Assembly (NCBI RefSeq): GCF_026104355.1
Contig: NZ_CP110535.1
Span: 1,178,001 to 1,242,000 of the forward strand
Reading direction: 5' to 3'
DNA from: Halomonas sp. BDJS001
GTDB lineage: Bacteria > Pseudomonadota > Gammaproteobacteria > Pseudomonadales > Halomonadaceae
Length of the DNA stretch: 64,000 nucleotides
Positions 27,669 through 36,116 of this stretch are shown one piece after another. Position 1 is the first letter of the stretch, and the number at the start of each line of letters is the position of its first letter. A model generated the notes under the pieces. The model did not search any database, was not told the origin of the DNA, and saw only the letters and a list, made by a program, of their open reading frames with translations. The position numbers and the translations under genes are program-made.

Positions 27669-28628
27669 TTGCAAAAACGAACAGGCAAGAATCCCCGGCA
27701 ACCCCCTGCTATTACACAGAAAACAAGGAGCCATCTGGCTTGGAATGACTTTGAGGTCGTCCTGGCAATAGCGAACGCAGGCTCTTTGTCTGGTGCATCA
27801 CGCTCTCTGGGCGTCAGTCACGCCACGGTTTTCCGACGGCTGGGTGATATCGAACAGCGTCTGGGGGTTTCTCTTTTTGAAAGAAGCCGAACTGGCTACC
27901 GGCCAACGCTTGCTGGAGAAGAGCTTGCCGGCACCGCCAGAATAATGGATGAAGCCGCCTTGGACGCCGAACGTAAAGTCGCTGGGCGCGACTTGAAGCC
28001 GAGTGGAGAAATCTACATCACCACGACGGACTCTTTGTTGATGGGACTGCTCTCTCCGCTGTTCACACAGTTTCAGCATACATATCCAGGCATCGTGCTG
28101 GATGTCGCCGTATCCAACCAGTTGTTCAACCTGACACGCAGAGAAGCTGACGTCGCCATCCGTCCATCCAACGCTCCCCCTGAAAATCTGATTGGGCGAC
28201 CGCTGACCGCTATTGGACAAGCTGTCTACGGACACCGAAGCCTCAATTTGACACCAGGGGCTTCCATCAAGAGCCTTGCTAGCCAACCTTGGATTGGTGC
28301 TGGATCACGATTGCAGGACTCAGCGCTGGATCAGTGGATGGATAAGCACGCTCTGAAAACGGTCTGTGTCTACCGTGTGGATACCCTGGTCAATATACTC
28401 AGCGCTGTTCGCTCCGGTATGGGGTTGGCCGTTCTGCCCTGCTATCTTGCCGACGAAGACCCAGACATTATCCAGCTCACTGATCCCATCCCCGAGCTGG
28501 AATACGGCTTGTGGTTTCTGATGCACCCGGATCTACGTGGCGTAGTGAGGATTCATGCGTTTATGGATTTTCTAACAGAAACTGTTCGTGCACAGAAACA
28601 ACGCCTAGCCGGGCCATTATTAGGCTAG
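27669..28628 (+). CDS. LysR-family transcriptional regulator
   Basis: A 319-residue regulator of the LysR family. An unusual basic leader of about 22 residues (KRTGKNPRQPP) precedes the winged helix-turn-helix at about 23-85 (AWNDFEVVLAIANAGSLSGA, LGVSHATVFRRLGDIE). The effector-binding domain follows with TTTDSLLMGLLSPLF and VRSGMGLAVLPCYLAD. A TTG at 27669 is the longest start with no strong ribosome site, so the true start may be later. There is no obvious divergent or downstream target; the next gene, a DUF6968-like protein, begins 104 bases on in the same direction. Confidence 0.83.
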   Translation: MQKRTGKNPRQPPAITQKTRSHLAWNDFEVVLAIANAGSLSGASRSLGVSHATVFRRLGDIEQRLGVSLFERSRTGYRPTLAGEELAGTARIMDEAALDAERKVAGRDLKPSGEIYITTTDSLLMGLLSPLFTQFQHTYPGIVLDVAVSNQLFNLTRREADVAIRPSNAPPENLIGRPLTAIGQAVYGHRSLNLTPGASIKSLASQPWIGAGSRLQDSALDQWMDKHALKTVCVYRVDTLVNILSAVRSGMGLAVLPCYLADEDPDIIQLTDPIPELEYGLWFLMHPDLRGVVRIHAFMDFLTETVRAQKQRLAGPLLG

Positions 28629-28731
28629 CTTGGTTCGCTAATATAGCGCAGTAAGCTGCTACTGGATTTGTACTTAGATAACAATGTCGTCTAGACAAGC
28701 GTGTGGTTTCAGCGCGGAGTAAAGGAAACTC

Positions 28732-29133
28732 ATGGATCCTATTCCAACGTCATACACCGCAACAATTGCTTCGCGTGTATTTGAGGTTGTCATTGATGGT
28801 ACACGGCAACAAATACGCCTCGAAATTGGCCAGCCTATTCCGGACGTTGAGACTGTCGATGGTACAGACTGGCGATGCCCTGTTCGCGTACTAACCAATG
28901 AGAGCCAAGTATTTATTCAACATACATGTGGAGTGGATTCCTACCAAGCTTTGGCTTTAGCAATCAACCAACTGTCTGGCTTTGCCCTCCACCAAGCAGC
29001 ATCTGGGTATCAAATATTGGAGTTTCTTGGCCAGTCCATAAAGATCGAATCATTGCTACAAATTACCCAACAAGGCAATGCACCAGATGCTCTGACGGGC
29101 ATTGGTGAGCTCAAGCATCGTTCAGATAGTTGA
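28732..29133 (+). CDS. DUF6968-like small protein
   Basis: A 133-residue soluble protein resembling the DUF6968 family of unknown function, with the stretch DWRCPVRVLTNESQVFIQHTCGVDSYQALALAINQL typical of it in the middle (given here in part: DWRCPV, GVDSYQALALAI). Two Cys are present. AAGGAAACTC before the ATG gives a fair ribosome site. The next VOC gene begins 8 bases after its stop, so they are probably co-transcribed. A+T content rises from here to about 33.5 kb. Confidence 0.6.
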   Translation: MDPIPTSYTATIASRVFEVVIDGTRQQIRLEIGQPIPDVETVDGTDWRCPVRVLTNESQVFIQHTCGVDSYQALALAINQLSGFALHQAASGYQILEFLGQSIKIESLLQITQQGNAPDALTGIGELKHRSDS

Positions 29134-29140
29134 GGGGAGT

Positions 29141-29545
29141 ATGCAATTCATCGTAAACATTGATGTAGAGGACATTGGGAAAGCAATTACCTTCTACGAG
29201 AACGGGCTCGGTTTGCAGCTCATTCGGCGGCTATTTGACGGTACGGTTGCAGAAATGGGGGAAGGGCCTGCCTCCATTTACCTGATTGAACAGCCTGATG
29301 CGAGCGTTGCTGCCCCAGACACCTCTCTCCAACGTGATTACAAGCGGCACTGGACGCCAGTACATCTGGATTTCATTGTTGAAGATATTGACGCAGCAGT
29401 CGAACAGGCAGTTTCGGTGGGTGCTATCCAGGAAGGAGGGATCAAATCTTTTGATTGGGGGATGCTTGCGACAATGAGCGATCCATTTGGCAATGGGTTC
29501 TGCCTGCTAGTGTTTGCTGAAGGCGGTTACGATCATGCTGAATAA
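29141..29545 (+). CDS. VOC-superfamily (glyoxalase/bleomycin-resistance-like) protein
   Basis: A 134-residue protein of the vicinal oxygen chelate fold, made of two beta-alpha-beta-beta-beta units. Landmarks are VNIDVEDIGKAITFYENGLG at the start, HLDFIVEDIDAAVEQA in the middle and SDPFGNGFCLL near the end. Candidate metal ligands are the His of VHLDF and Glu residues, but not all canonical ligands can be assigned, so enzyme, antibiotic-binding or other roles are open. ATG 29141 follows GAGGGGAGT; an upstream in-frame ATG at 29102 overlaps the preceding gene and is rejected. Confidence 0.8.
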   Translation: MQFIVNIDVEDIGKAITFYENGLGLQLIRRLFDGTVAEMGEGPASIYLIEQPDASVAAPDTSLQRDYKRHWTPVHLDFIVEDIDAAVEQAVSVGAIQEGGIKSFDWGMLATMSDPFGNGFCLLVFAEGGYDHAE

Positions 29546-29639
29546 TCCCCTGTCAATGGCTACAACGCGTCCCGCGTTTCATTGGGCGTTACGGGGTTGG
29601 CTGACCCTACCTAGCGATTGTTCTGAAAAAGTTGGTCGT

Positions 29640-29830
29640 TAAGAGCCTGCTGTTGTATGGGGCTAAAGGCAGCAACGGGTGATATTGCTTCAAAAGATGT
29701 CGCGGTGGAGTGGGCAAAAGGCCAACTAGCAAAGGAACACGCAGCTTTATTGGACTACGCTTAGCAAGGTTACCTAGGGAATATAGAGGATCGATGGGAC
29801 GAGAAGCAGGGGGAGTTAAGGTGCTCACCT
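29640..29830 (+). pseudogene. Relic of an ANT(3'')/AadA-like aminoglycoside nucleotidyltransferase, C-terminal part
   Basis: Reading from about 29657 gives KAATGDIASKDVAVEWAKGQ and LAKEHAALLDYA, then TAG at 29762-29764, then QGYLGNIEDRWDEKQGEL in the same frame. This matches the C-terminal helical domain of AadA/DUF4111-type adenylyltransferases (pattern TGxIxSKDxAAxWAxxxLP, then QxYLGxxED). The catalytic N-terminal domain is missing and one codon is now a stop, so it is a dead remnant. Assignment is from memory of the family motif. Confidence 0.55.
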
Positions 29831-29903
29831 GTTGTCTGCGAAAATCTATTGAGGCGTGTCTTGGTATCTGGCAGCGAGAAGGTTCTGACGATCAGAATGA
29901 ATA

Positions 29904-30221
29904 TTGCTGAAAGCAGTTCACTCATTACGGCGGTATTATTTTCGAATTAGGCGCCATTGTTATTTACTTGGCGACCAGTTCACCTATGCAGACATTCTCA
30001 TGGTTGCTGCATTAAGTCAGGTACCGCATACAAACCTTCTAGATATGTTTCCGAATGTGATTTCCGGCTTAACGCGCTGCCACGACCGGCCAGCGTGGCA
30101 TAAATGCCTCTATGCGTACAATCGCCGCTTGGCCGTGTCAGTAGCCTTCGCCGCTTGGCGAAGTTTGTCAGTGCTGGCGCAGCTCAAAGTCACCCATGCA
30201 ATACATAGGAGAGTGGGGTAA
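29904..30221 (+). pseudogene. Remnant of a glutathione S-transferase C-terminal domain
   Basis: The frame contains YLLGDQFTYADILMVAALSQ followed by LLDMFPNVISGLTRCHDRPAWHKCL, the pattern of a bacterial GST C-terminal helical domain (LxGxxFTxADIL, then YPxLxxYxxRCxxRPAxxRA). No thioredoxin-like N-terminal domain precedes it, and the region just upstream is the aminoglycoside transferase relic. The frame's stop overlaps the DUF899 start by one base (TAATG at 30219-30223). It is probably a dead fragment, though expression as a short protein cannot be excluded. Confidence 0.55.
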
Positions 30222-30904
30222 TGGCAACCACTAAACAGCCGCTACCAAGTATCGTATCTTCAGAAGAGTGGAAATTTGCGCTGGATCAGCTTCTTATAAA
30301 AGAGAAAGCGCTGACCCGAGCACGCGATGCCTTGAGCGCTGAGCGTAGAAAGCTACCCATGGTGAAAGTAGACAAAAACTACGAATTCCATGGCGACGAA
30401 GGCCCCATATCCTTCCTCGAATTGTTCGCTGGGCGCCGTCAACTCATTGTGTATCACTTTATGTACGCGCCTGAATGGAAAGCGGGATGCGACGGGTGTT
30501 CATGGGTTGCTGACGCCATGACTCACCCGGCCCATCTGCATGCGCGTGATACCTCGCTGGTGATGGTGTCACGCGCTCCCTTAGAGAAAATTCAGCAGTA
30601 CAAAACGCGTATGGGTTGGACGATTCCCTGGTACTCCTCTTTTGAAAGCGACTTTAACTATGATTTTGGGGTGACGACAGCGGAGGGAGAAAGGCACGGC
30701 GCCAGCGTATTTCTCCGCGAGGGAGACGACATATATCGCACTTATTTTACCGGGGCGCGTGGCGTCGAATATTTAGGTAGCTTCTGGACGTACCTGGATT
30801 TAACACCTTATGGTCGCCAGGAAACGTGGGAAGACTCTCCGGAAGGCTGGCCTCAGACTAAACCATATGAATGGAACCGCCGCCATGACGAGTATGATGT
30901 TTAA
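30221..30904 (+). CDS. DUF899-family thioredoxin-like protein
   Basis: A 227-residue protein of the DUF899 family, predicted to have a thioredoxin-like fold. Landmarks are FHGDEGPISFLELFAGRRQL near 50-70, the Cys pair in AGCDGCSWVADAM near 88-98 and VSRAPLEKIQQYKTRMGW near 115. The family is often labelled thioredoxin-like, but its reaction is not known. AGGAGAG lies ahead of the ATG, which overlaps the stop of the GST relic. It appears intact and stands among unrelated small genes. Confidence 0.82.
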   Translation: MATTKQPLPSIVSSEEWKFALDQLLIKEKALTRARDALSAERRKLPMVKVDKNYEFHGDEGPISFLELFAGRRQLIVYHFMYAPEWKAGCDGCSWVADAMTHPAHLHARDTSLVMVSRAPLEKIQQYKTRMGWTIPWYSSFESDFNYDFGVTTAEGERHGASVFLREGDDIYRTYFTGARGVEYLGSFWTYLDLTPYGRQETWEDSPEGWPQTKPYEWNRRHDEYDV

Positions 30905-30986
30905 CGCTGGCGGCGTTTACACTGCGTTTTAGTCCCTACTAAAAAGCCGACCATGTTATCGGCGTTATAAATGAAGAAGGCACACT

Positions 30987-31410
30987 ATGAAACCGCGGAT
31001 TTCAGTTATCACCTTGGGTGTCGATGATTTAGAGAAAGCCATTGAGTTCTACCAGGTTGGCCTGGGGTTAAAGACTGATGGAATTATAGGTACTGAGTTT
31101 GAGTATGGAGCTGTCGCCTTCTTTGATCTGAATGCTGGATTGAAGCTGGCGCTCTGGCCAAGAGACAGCATCTCCCATGATTCTGGTCTGCCGAAGGGCG
31201 ATATATCACCAACAGAATTTAGCATCGGCCACAACGTCACCTCGAAGGAGGAAGTAGATGCAGTAATGATGCAGGCCCAAGTCGCTGGCGCCAATATTGT
31301 GAAAGAGGCACATGATACTTTCTGGGGGGGGTTACGCCGGATACTTTCAAGACCCTGATCAACATCTATGGGAAGTCGTATGGAATCCTCATCTAATCCC
31401 CGATGAATGA
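30987..31410 (+). pseudogene. VOC-family protein with a frameshift in a G8 run
   Basis: The first frame starts MKPRISVITLGVDDLEKAIEF, a typical VOC start, and continues to DTFWGG, after which it derails and stops at 31358. Removing one G from the run of eight at 31324-31331 restores GYAGYFQDPDQHLWEVVWNP and a stop at 31408-31410, exactly the family's C-terminal pattern (GYxGYFxDPDGHxWEV). The complete protein would have about 140 residues. A sequencing error, a real mutation or slippage-based on/off switching all fit. AAGGCACACT precedes the ATG. Confidence 0.8.
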
Positions 31411-31607
31411 AGATTTGACGATCCCAGGCATTTCTCTACCAATAGAGGTCGCGTGTGCCACCGTGTTTTGTCGGCACAGGGTTAACTCTCACTATCGACT
31501 GCATGTTGATTATGTGCGTTCTAATTCTGACGGTACTTATTTAGCAAGGCAGTTAAGAGGACGCCGATAATAGCGGCGTTGGTATCTCCGCTTAAGAGGT
31601 TGTTAAT

Positions 31608-31970
31608 ATGAGTTCGAGCAAGTTTAGTTCAGTGGAAGATTACCTGAGTTCATTAGACTCAGAGAAAGGAAATACCCTTAGGAATGTTATTGAAGTTATC
31701 CTCAAAAAATTTCCTGAATTAGATTGCAAGCTGGCTTGGAATGTACCTCAGATTTGTAAAGATAGTGATTACATATTTGGTGTATCAGCGCTGAAAAACC
31801 ATCTTGCGCTTGCCCCTTGGAGTGCCAGAGTGATGGAGGACTTTAAGACCAGGCTTGAAAACGAAGGATACGTTGTTAAGAAAAATTTATTTCAAATTCC
31901 TAGTGGCTGGGAAATTGATGAAAAATTATTGAGAGACCTAGTAATAGCTCGGCTTGCTGAGATGGACTGA
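31608..31970 (+). CDS. DUF1801 (YdhG/YdeI-like) protein
   Basis: A 120-residue protein of the DUF1801 fold, a family often described as iron-chaperone or YdhG-like. Motifs: VEDYLSSLDSEKGNTLRNVI at the start, ELDCKLAWNVPQICKDSDYIFGVSALKNHLALAPW in the middle (shown by its parts CKLAWNVP and FGVSALKNHLALAPW), and LRDLVIARLAEMD at the end. It is AT-rich relative to the window average and sits alone between gaps of about 200 and 100 bases. Function is not established. Confidence 0.75.
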   Translation: MSSSKFSSVEDYLSSLDSEKGNTLRNVIEVILKKFPELDCKLAWNVPQICKDSDYIFGVSALKNHLALAPWSARVMEDFKTRLENEGYVVKKNLFQIPSGWEIDEKLLRDLVIARLAEMD

Positions 31971-32070
31971 TTTTGGCTCAAATTTCGTTTAAAACGAAGT
32001 CAGTCCATTCCAGTCTTAATATTCCATACAATGTCGCTACGCGGAGCGGCTGAAATCGGGTTTTAGGGTA

Positions 32071-32433
32071 ATGAAAGCTACCAGTGAATTTATCACAAGC
32101 CTCAGCGACGTATTTGCGCTATTTGGTGCAATAGAAACTAAGCGCATGTTTGGAGGGTATGGCGTTTATCGTGATGGTCTTATGTTTGCGCTCGTCGCTG
32201 ATGATGTTCTTTACCTCAAAGCGGATGAAAGTTCGGTAGGCGCCTTTATCGAGTTGGGAATGAAGCCGTTTGAATACGCGAAAAAGGGTAAAAGGGTGCG
32301 AATGGCTTATTACGCTGCGCCCGAGGAAATCTTTGAAAATCCAATTCACGCCAAGGAATGGGCCGATCGTGCTTATGCAACAGCATTGCGGGCGAAACGC
32401 CTGAAGGGTAAGGCCAGTTCCAAGAGAGCGTGA
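32071..32433 (+). CDS. TfoX N-terminal domain protein
   Basis: A 120-residue protein matching the TfoX/Sxy N-terminal domain: KRMFGGYGVYRDGLMFALVA, then DDVLYLKADE, then MAYYAAPEEIFENP, ending in a Lys/Arg-rich tail. Full TfoX proteins, regulators of competence with CRP, have a second C-terminal domain that is absent here; such stand-alone N-terminal domains are common and of unknown role. The ATG follows TTTAGGGTA. It is adjacent to the DUF1801 gene, in the same direction, 100 bases apart. Confidence 0.8.
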   Translation: MKATSEFITSLSDVFALFGAIETKRMFGGYGVYRDGLMFALVADDVLYLKADESSVGAFIELGMKPFEYAKKGKRVRMAYYAAPEEIFENPIHAKEWADRAYATALRAKRLKGKASSKRA

Positions 32434-32721
32434 GCAGGCAATCATATCTCTATCAAAGAGTAGAATGGACTAAACACTCGCCCTAATTATCGTTGTAATG
32501 GCTCCCTATAAGTCGTCCCCTTTTTATTTACATCGTGGACTTCTCCTGGAGCAGTGTGCGCAACGGCTCGCTACGCCGTAACAGGACTCCGATGTAATCA
32601 GCATCTTCGTACCCGCGTAATATAGCAAGTTTCGGGTCGGCACCAGGTAAGCGGCTTCTTATGATCTTCGCTGTTGATGAGGAGTTCTTCCTATCTCGGA
32701 ACAGTGATGGAGGTCATAAAG

Positions 32722-33486
32722 ATGAGTGCACTCGACAATAAAGTCGCCATTGTTACTGGTGCCAGCTCAGGTATTGGCAGAGCGACTGCCCGGCTTTTCG
32801 CTAAGGAAGGGGCTACTGTAGTGGTAGCGGCCAGAAGGGCGTCAGAGCTGGATACGCTGGTGGATGCCATAAAAGAGGAGGGCGGCCAAGCGTTAGCGGT
32901 TGCTGGCGACGTAGGCGATGAGTATTTCGTCCAAAAGCTCGTTGACGAGACGCTCGCGCGGTTTGGCCAACTGGACGTAGCTTTTAACAACGCAGGCATT
33001 CTAGGCGCGATGGGGCCAGTGCCCGAGATGTCATTGGCCGATTGGGACCAGGTAATCACGACTAATTTAACGAGCGCTTTTCTGGCAGCTAAGTATCAAC
33101 TACCTGCCATGCGTTCGGCTGGTGGCGGCTCGTTAATTTTTACTTCGACATTTGTCGGCTATAGTGCAGGAATGCCAGGCATGGCGGCTTATGCATCCAG
33201 TAAAGCGGGGCTAATTGGACTGACGCAAGTCCTTGCTTGCGAATATGGTTCTCACAACATTCGAGTGAATGCATTACTACCGGGCGGAACGGATACCGCA
33301 GCAGCCAGGGAGTTTGCTAGCACCCCCGAAGCGTTAGCGTTCGTAGCCAACCTGCATGCAATGAAGCGAACGGCAAAACCTGAAGAAATTGCTCAATCAG
33401 CACTCTACCTGGCTTCAGATGCCTCCAGCTTTACAACTGGGGCTGCACTGCTAGTAGATGGCGGGGTATCAATAAACCGTACCTGA
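32722..33486 (+). CDS. Short-chain dehydrogenase/reductase
   Basis: A 254-residue classical SDR. Features: cofactor motif TGASSGIG at about 12-19, NNAG near 90, catalytic Ser in FTSTFVG and YxxxK in YASSKAG near 157, and the C-terminal VDGG. An Arg-Arg after the second strand (VAARR) suggests NADP(H). ATG 32722 is used because TGGAGGT lies 8 bases upstream and the fold starts right there; an in-frame ATG at 32674 would add 16 residues. The substrate is unknown. It closes the patch of unrelated small genes. Confidence 0.87.
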   Translation: MSALDNKVAIVTGASSGIGRATARLFAKEGATVVVAARRASELDTLVDAIKEEGGQALAVAGDVGDEYFVQKLVDETLARFGQLDVAFNNAGILGAMGPVPEMSLADWDQVITTNLTSAFLAAKYQLPAMRSAGGGSLIFTSTFVGYSAGMPGMAAYASSKAGLIGLTQVLACEYGSHNIRVNALLPGGTDTAAAREFASTPEALAFVANLHAMKRTAKPEEIAQSALYLASDASSFTTGAALLVDGGVSINRT

Positions 33487-33561
33487 GATAGAGCCCCACT
33501 CGGACTATTATAATCAGGTTGAGAAGGCCGACCACGCGCTTTACAACAATGCATGGCGACA

Positions 33562-33589
33562 GGTAGTCCCCTCTGGAGGAGGGGCTACC
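33562..33589. terminator. Hairpin between convergent SDR and mntP genes
   Basis: GGTAG-T-CCCCTC at 33562-33573 can pair with GAGGGG-CTACC ending at 33589, a strong GC-rich stem with one bulge. It lies in the 249-base gap between converging genes. No clear T-run follows; nothing else is seen in the gap. Confidence 0.4.
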
Positions 33590-33735
33590 TCCTTTGATGG
33601 GAGTGCTATGAATTGCCAGGCCAAAAACTAAGGCACAACGAGCTATAACATCTTAGTTTAAGGCGACGCTTCTTTGTCCGGCTAAGCAGGAGAACGGTAG
33701 TTTATGGGCTTTTGTCGGCTGGCTTACAGCCAACA

Positions 33736-34299
33736 TTAACTAAAGAAAGAGGTGTGCTCTGCCAATACTGCTAAGCCAATCCCTATTAACACAACACCAC
33801 CAATAAGCTCCGCCCAATGGCCAACAAACTTACCGAGTTTATGGCCCAACAGGGTGCCGATAGAGGCCATTACCGTAGTAGCGAGGCCGATAGCAAGGCT
33901 GGTAGCGATAATACTGGCATCAATAAAGGCAAGGCTAGCGCCAACGGCCATGGCATCCAGGCTGGTGGCCGTTGCAGTGAGTACCAGTAACCAGAGCGTT
34001 TGTTGACGATGCTCTATTTTGTCTTCTTTTTTGAGCCCGGCGTAAATCATATGCAGGCCTATGGCGGAAAGCAGGGAAAAGGCCACCCAGTGATCCCAGG
34101 CTTGCACGTACTGCTGTGAGGCCTTTCCTGCTACCCAGCCAAGAACAGGTGTAATTGCCTCGATAATGCCGAATACCAGGCCGATGCCAATAGCGTGGCG
34201 GAACCGGGGCTTGGTTAGCTCTGCGCCTTTGCTGATAGAAGCGGCAAAGGCATCCGCTGACATGGAAATGGCCAGGAATATTAAGGCAATCGGCGTCAT
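33736..34299 (-). CDS. mntP: Manganese efflux pump MntP
   Basis: A 187-residue membrane protein with six helices, matching MntP (DUF204). The two internally repeated motifs with conserved acidic residues are present: AISMSADAFAASISKG near 10-25 and TATATSLDAMAVGASL near 107-122. It exports Mn2+ across the inner membrane and is normally induced by manganese through MntR or a yybP-ykoY riboswitch. I looked for the riboswitch upstream (34300-34460, reverse strand) and did not find its core. The ATG at 34299 opens directly into the first helix. Confidence 0.92.
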   Translation of the reverse strand: MTPIALIFLAISMSADAFAASISKGAELTKPRFRHAIGIGLVFGIIEAITPVLGWVAGKASQQYVQAWDHWVAFSLLSAIGLHMIYAGLKKEDKIEHRQQTLWLLVLTATATSLDAMAVGASLAFIDASIIATSLAIGLATTVMASIGTLLGHKLGKFVGHWAELIGGVVLIGIGLAVLAEHTSFFS

Positions 34300-34703
34300 G
34301 GAATATAAACTCGCTCGCTGGGAAAGTACCGCGAATATCCACTCGTTTTCAGAGCGGTAACGCTATGCTTGAGTGAAACGGTCGGGTATTCAATAGCGAT
34401 GAATCCTACCACGATTTATTAAACAAACAAGGCGGAAGTTTAAAAATAAAGTTTGGGGTGGTGAACTAATATAGCCTTGGCTAACAATGTGTGTGTTAGC
34501 TGATTTTCTTGGCTTTTAATATGTTCTTAATGGTTTTTGAGAAGCTTTGTTGTTTTTTGGTTTTATGGAGTGGCTGCTTTAAGTTCTGGCCTTATTGAAA
34601 GTTTTATATGGTTTTAACTTAAGTGTTTTACAGTTTGAACGCTGTAAGCTGGAGGTAGGGAAATGAACAGATGTCAATCGCGAAGACAGTGTACGTTCAA
34701 AGC
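34300..34703. other. 404-base AT-rich gap between mntP and the AraC gene
   Basis: The part next to mntP should carry its promoter. Bases 34430-34640 are rich in T and A, with T/G runs on the plus strand. No open frame, repeat or riboswitch core was recognised. Confidence 0.5.
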
Positions 34704-35663
34704 CTAGGCGGGCAGCGGCGTTGCTCGAGCGCCACGCAACTGGCTAACGTCAGCCCGGGGTGGGGCGCCAAACATGCGGCTGTATTCGCGGCTGAAGTGG
34801 GAGGGGCTTTCGTAACCCACCCGGTAGCTGGCGGTGGCTGCTTCCAGCCCCTCGGCCAGCATCAGTCGCCGGGCTTCGTGTAGGCGCAACTTTTTCTGAA
34901 ACTGGAGCGGCGACATGCGGGTGACCTCGCGGAAGCTGTGGTACAGCGTCGATTCGCTCATATTGGCTGTCGCTGCCAGCTCGCGGATACGCAGAGGCTG
35001 GGTGAAGTTCTCCTTGAGGGTATAGATGACCCGCGCGATCCGGTTAGCCTGGGAATCTGTGGCAGCGAATCGGCGCATCCGTGGCCCCAGCCCTCCCATC
35101 AGCGCACGGTAGATCAGCTCACGCCGGGCCAGCGGCGAAAGCACCTTTATATCTTCCGGGGAGTCTAGCAGACTCAGCAGTCGGTAAAGCGCTTCCTGCA
35201 TACGTATATCCATGGGCGCCGAGCTAAGACCACAGTCTATCTCAGAGCAGATGGCTTCGTGACCCTCAGGCGGTGCCTTATCGCCCAACTCCAGTATCAG
35301 CCCGGCCACCTCTTGGGGATCCACCGAGACTTTGACCGCCAGGTAGGGATGCTCAGGGGTCGCGTGGTCAATCCTGCCCAGCACCGGTAGGTGAATGGCG
35401 CTTGCCATATAACTTGGCCCACTATAGACGATCTCCTTGTCGCCCAACTGCACGGTCTTGCTACCTTGAATGACAAAGCAGATACACGGTTCATAGACTG
35501 CTGAACAGTAGCTAGTGGCAGAATCTGAACGCACCAGTTGCACCTCGGCAATCGCCGTATCCTGAAGCTCCTCAAGCGGGCTCCAGCGGCGGGCAACGCT
35601 GATCAACTGTTGCGACAGGTTGTCGCTGAGCTGGACAATCTGCTCAGGCAAGATAGTGGTCAA
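34704..35663 (-). CDS. AraC-family regulator with AraC-type N-terminal domain
   Basis: A 319-residue regulator. The N-terminal half (about 20-190) is the PF06719-type cupin sensing domain, with EPCICFVIQGSKTVQLGDKE and YLAVKVSVDPQEVAGLI. The C-terminal double helix-turn-helix runs from about 215 to 305, with ANMSESTLYHSFREVTRMSP and YESPSHFSREYSRMFG. A TTG at 35663 is the start, supported by GGAGGAG a few bases upstream. It is divergent from the RND adaptor/pump genes and is their likely regulator, by the common arrangement; the inducer is not known. Confidence 0.87.
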   Translation of the reverse strand: MTTILPEQIVQLSDNLSQQLISVARRWSPLEELQDTAIAEVQLVRSDSATSYCSAVYEPCICFVIQGSKTVQLGDKEIVYSGPSYMASAIHLPVLGRIDHATPEHPYLAVKVSVDPQEVAGLILELGDKAPPEGHEAICSEIDCGLSSAPMDIRMQEALYRLLSLLDSPEDIKVLSPLARRELIYRALMGGLGPRMRRFAATDSQANRIARVIYTLKENFTQPLRIRELAATANMSESTLYHSFREVTRMSPLQFQKKLRLHEARRLMLAEGLEAATASYRVGYESPSHFSREYSRMFGAPPRADVSQLRGARATPLPA

Positions 35664-36116
35664 TGGCTCTCCTCCCTAATCGTTCGCAGTATATGCCTTC
35701 GCTGCGTAAATCGGAGGCTTTTTCAATTGATTTTGCAGAATCAGGCAAGCACCGCGCAGAAACCGGCAACCCGCGCCAGGTGTCACCAAACGGTCATGAT
35801 CCTTGAGCATCGAAACAGCGTGACGATTCAACGACCCTACCAAGTGAAGCCTTTCACACCTCACGACAGAATTAGGCAATCTTCTCGCAGGAACCCGATA
35901 CCCTCCTCGCCCCCGCACACCCTATGGTAAGCATTCTCTGGTAGGTGTTTCGCATTCAGCTCGACCCTGCCAGTCCGCCAGCCCTCCTTACTATAACAAC
36001 ACCACTGTCGATTCTGGCGCTACTCAAGCGACTAGATAAAAGCTGACCGCTCACGCGGTACGAAATAGATCACCAACGCTGCTATCGGTTTCCGGTAGCC
36101 ATTGGAGCAAGTCATC
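35664..36116. other. 453-base divergent control region between AraC and RND genes
   Basis: This gap holds the ribosome sites of both genes (GGAGGAG on the minus strand near 35670, GGAG at 36104-36107) and presumably their promoters and AraC operators. No long inverted repeat, attenuator or small gene was recognised in it. Confidence 0.5.

Noticed and set aside
29546..32070. attC sites of an integron cassette array
   Set aside because: Some GTTA-like and hairpin sequences occur between the small genes, but none fits the paired R and L box structure, and no integrase is present.
34300..34460. yybP-ykoY manganese riboswitch upstream of mntP
   Set aside because: The characteristic conserved core was not found on the reverse strand; only a general upstream region is seen.
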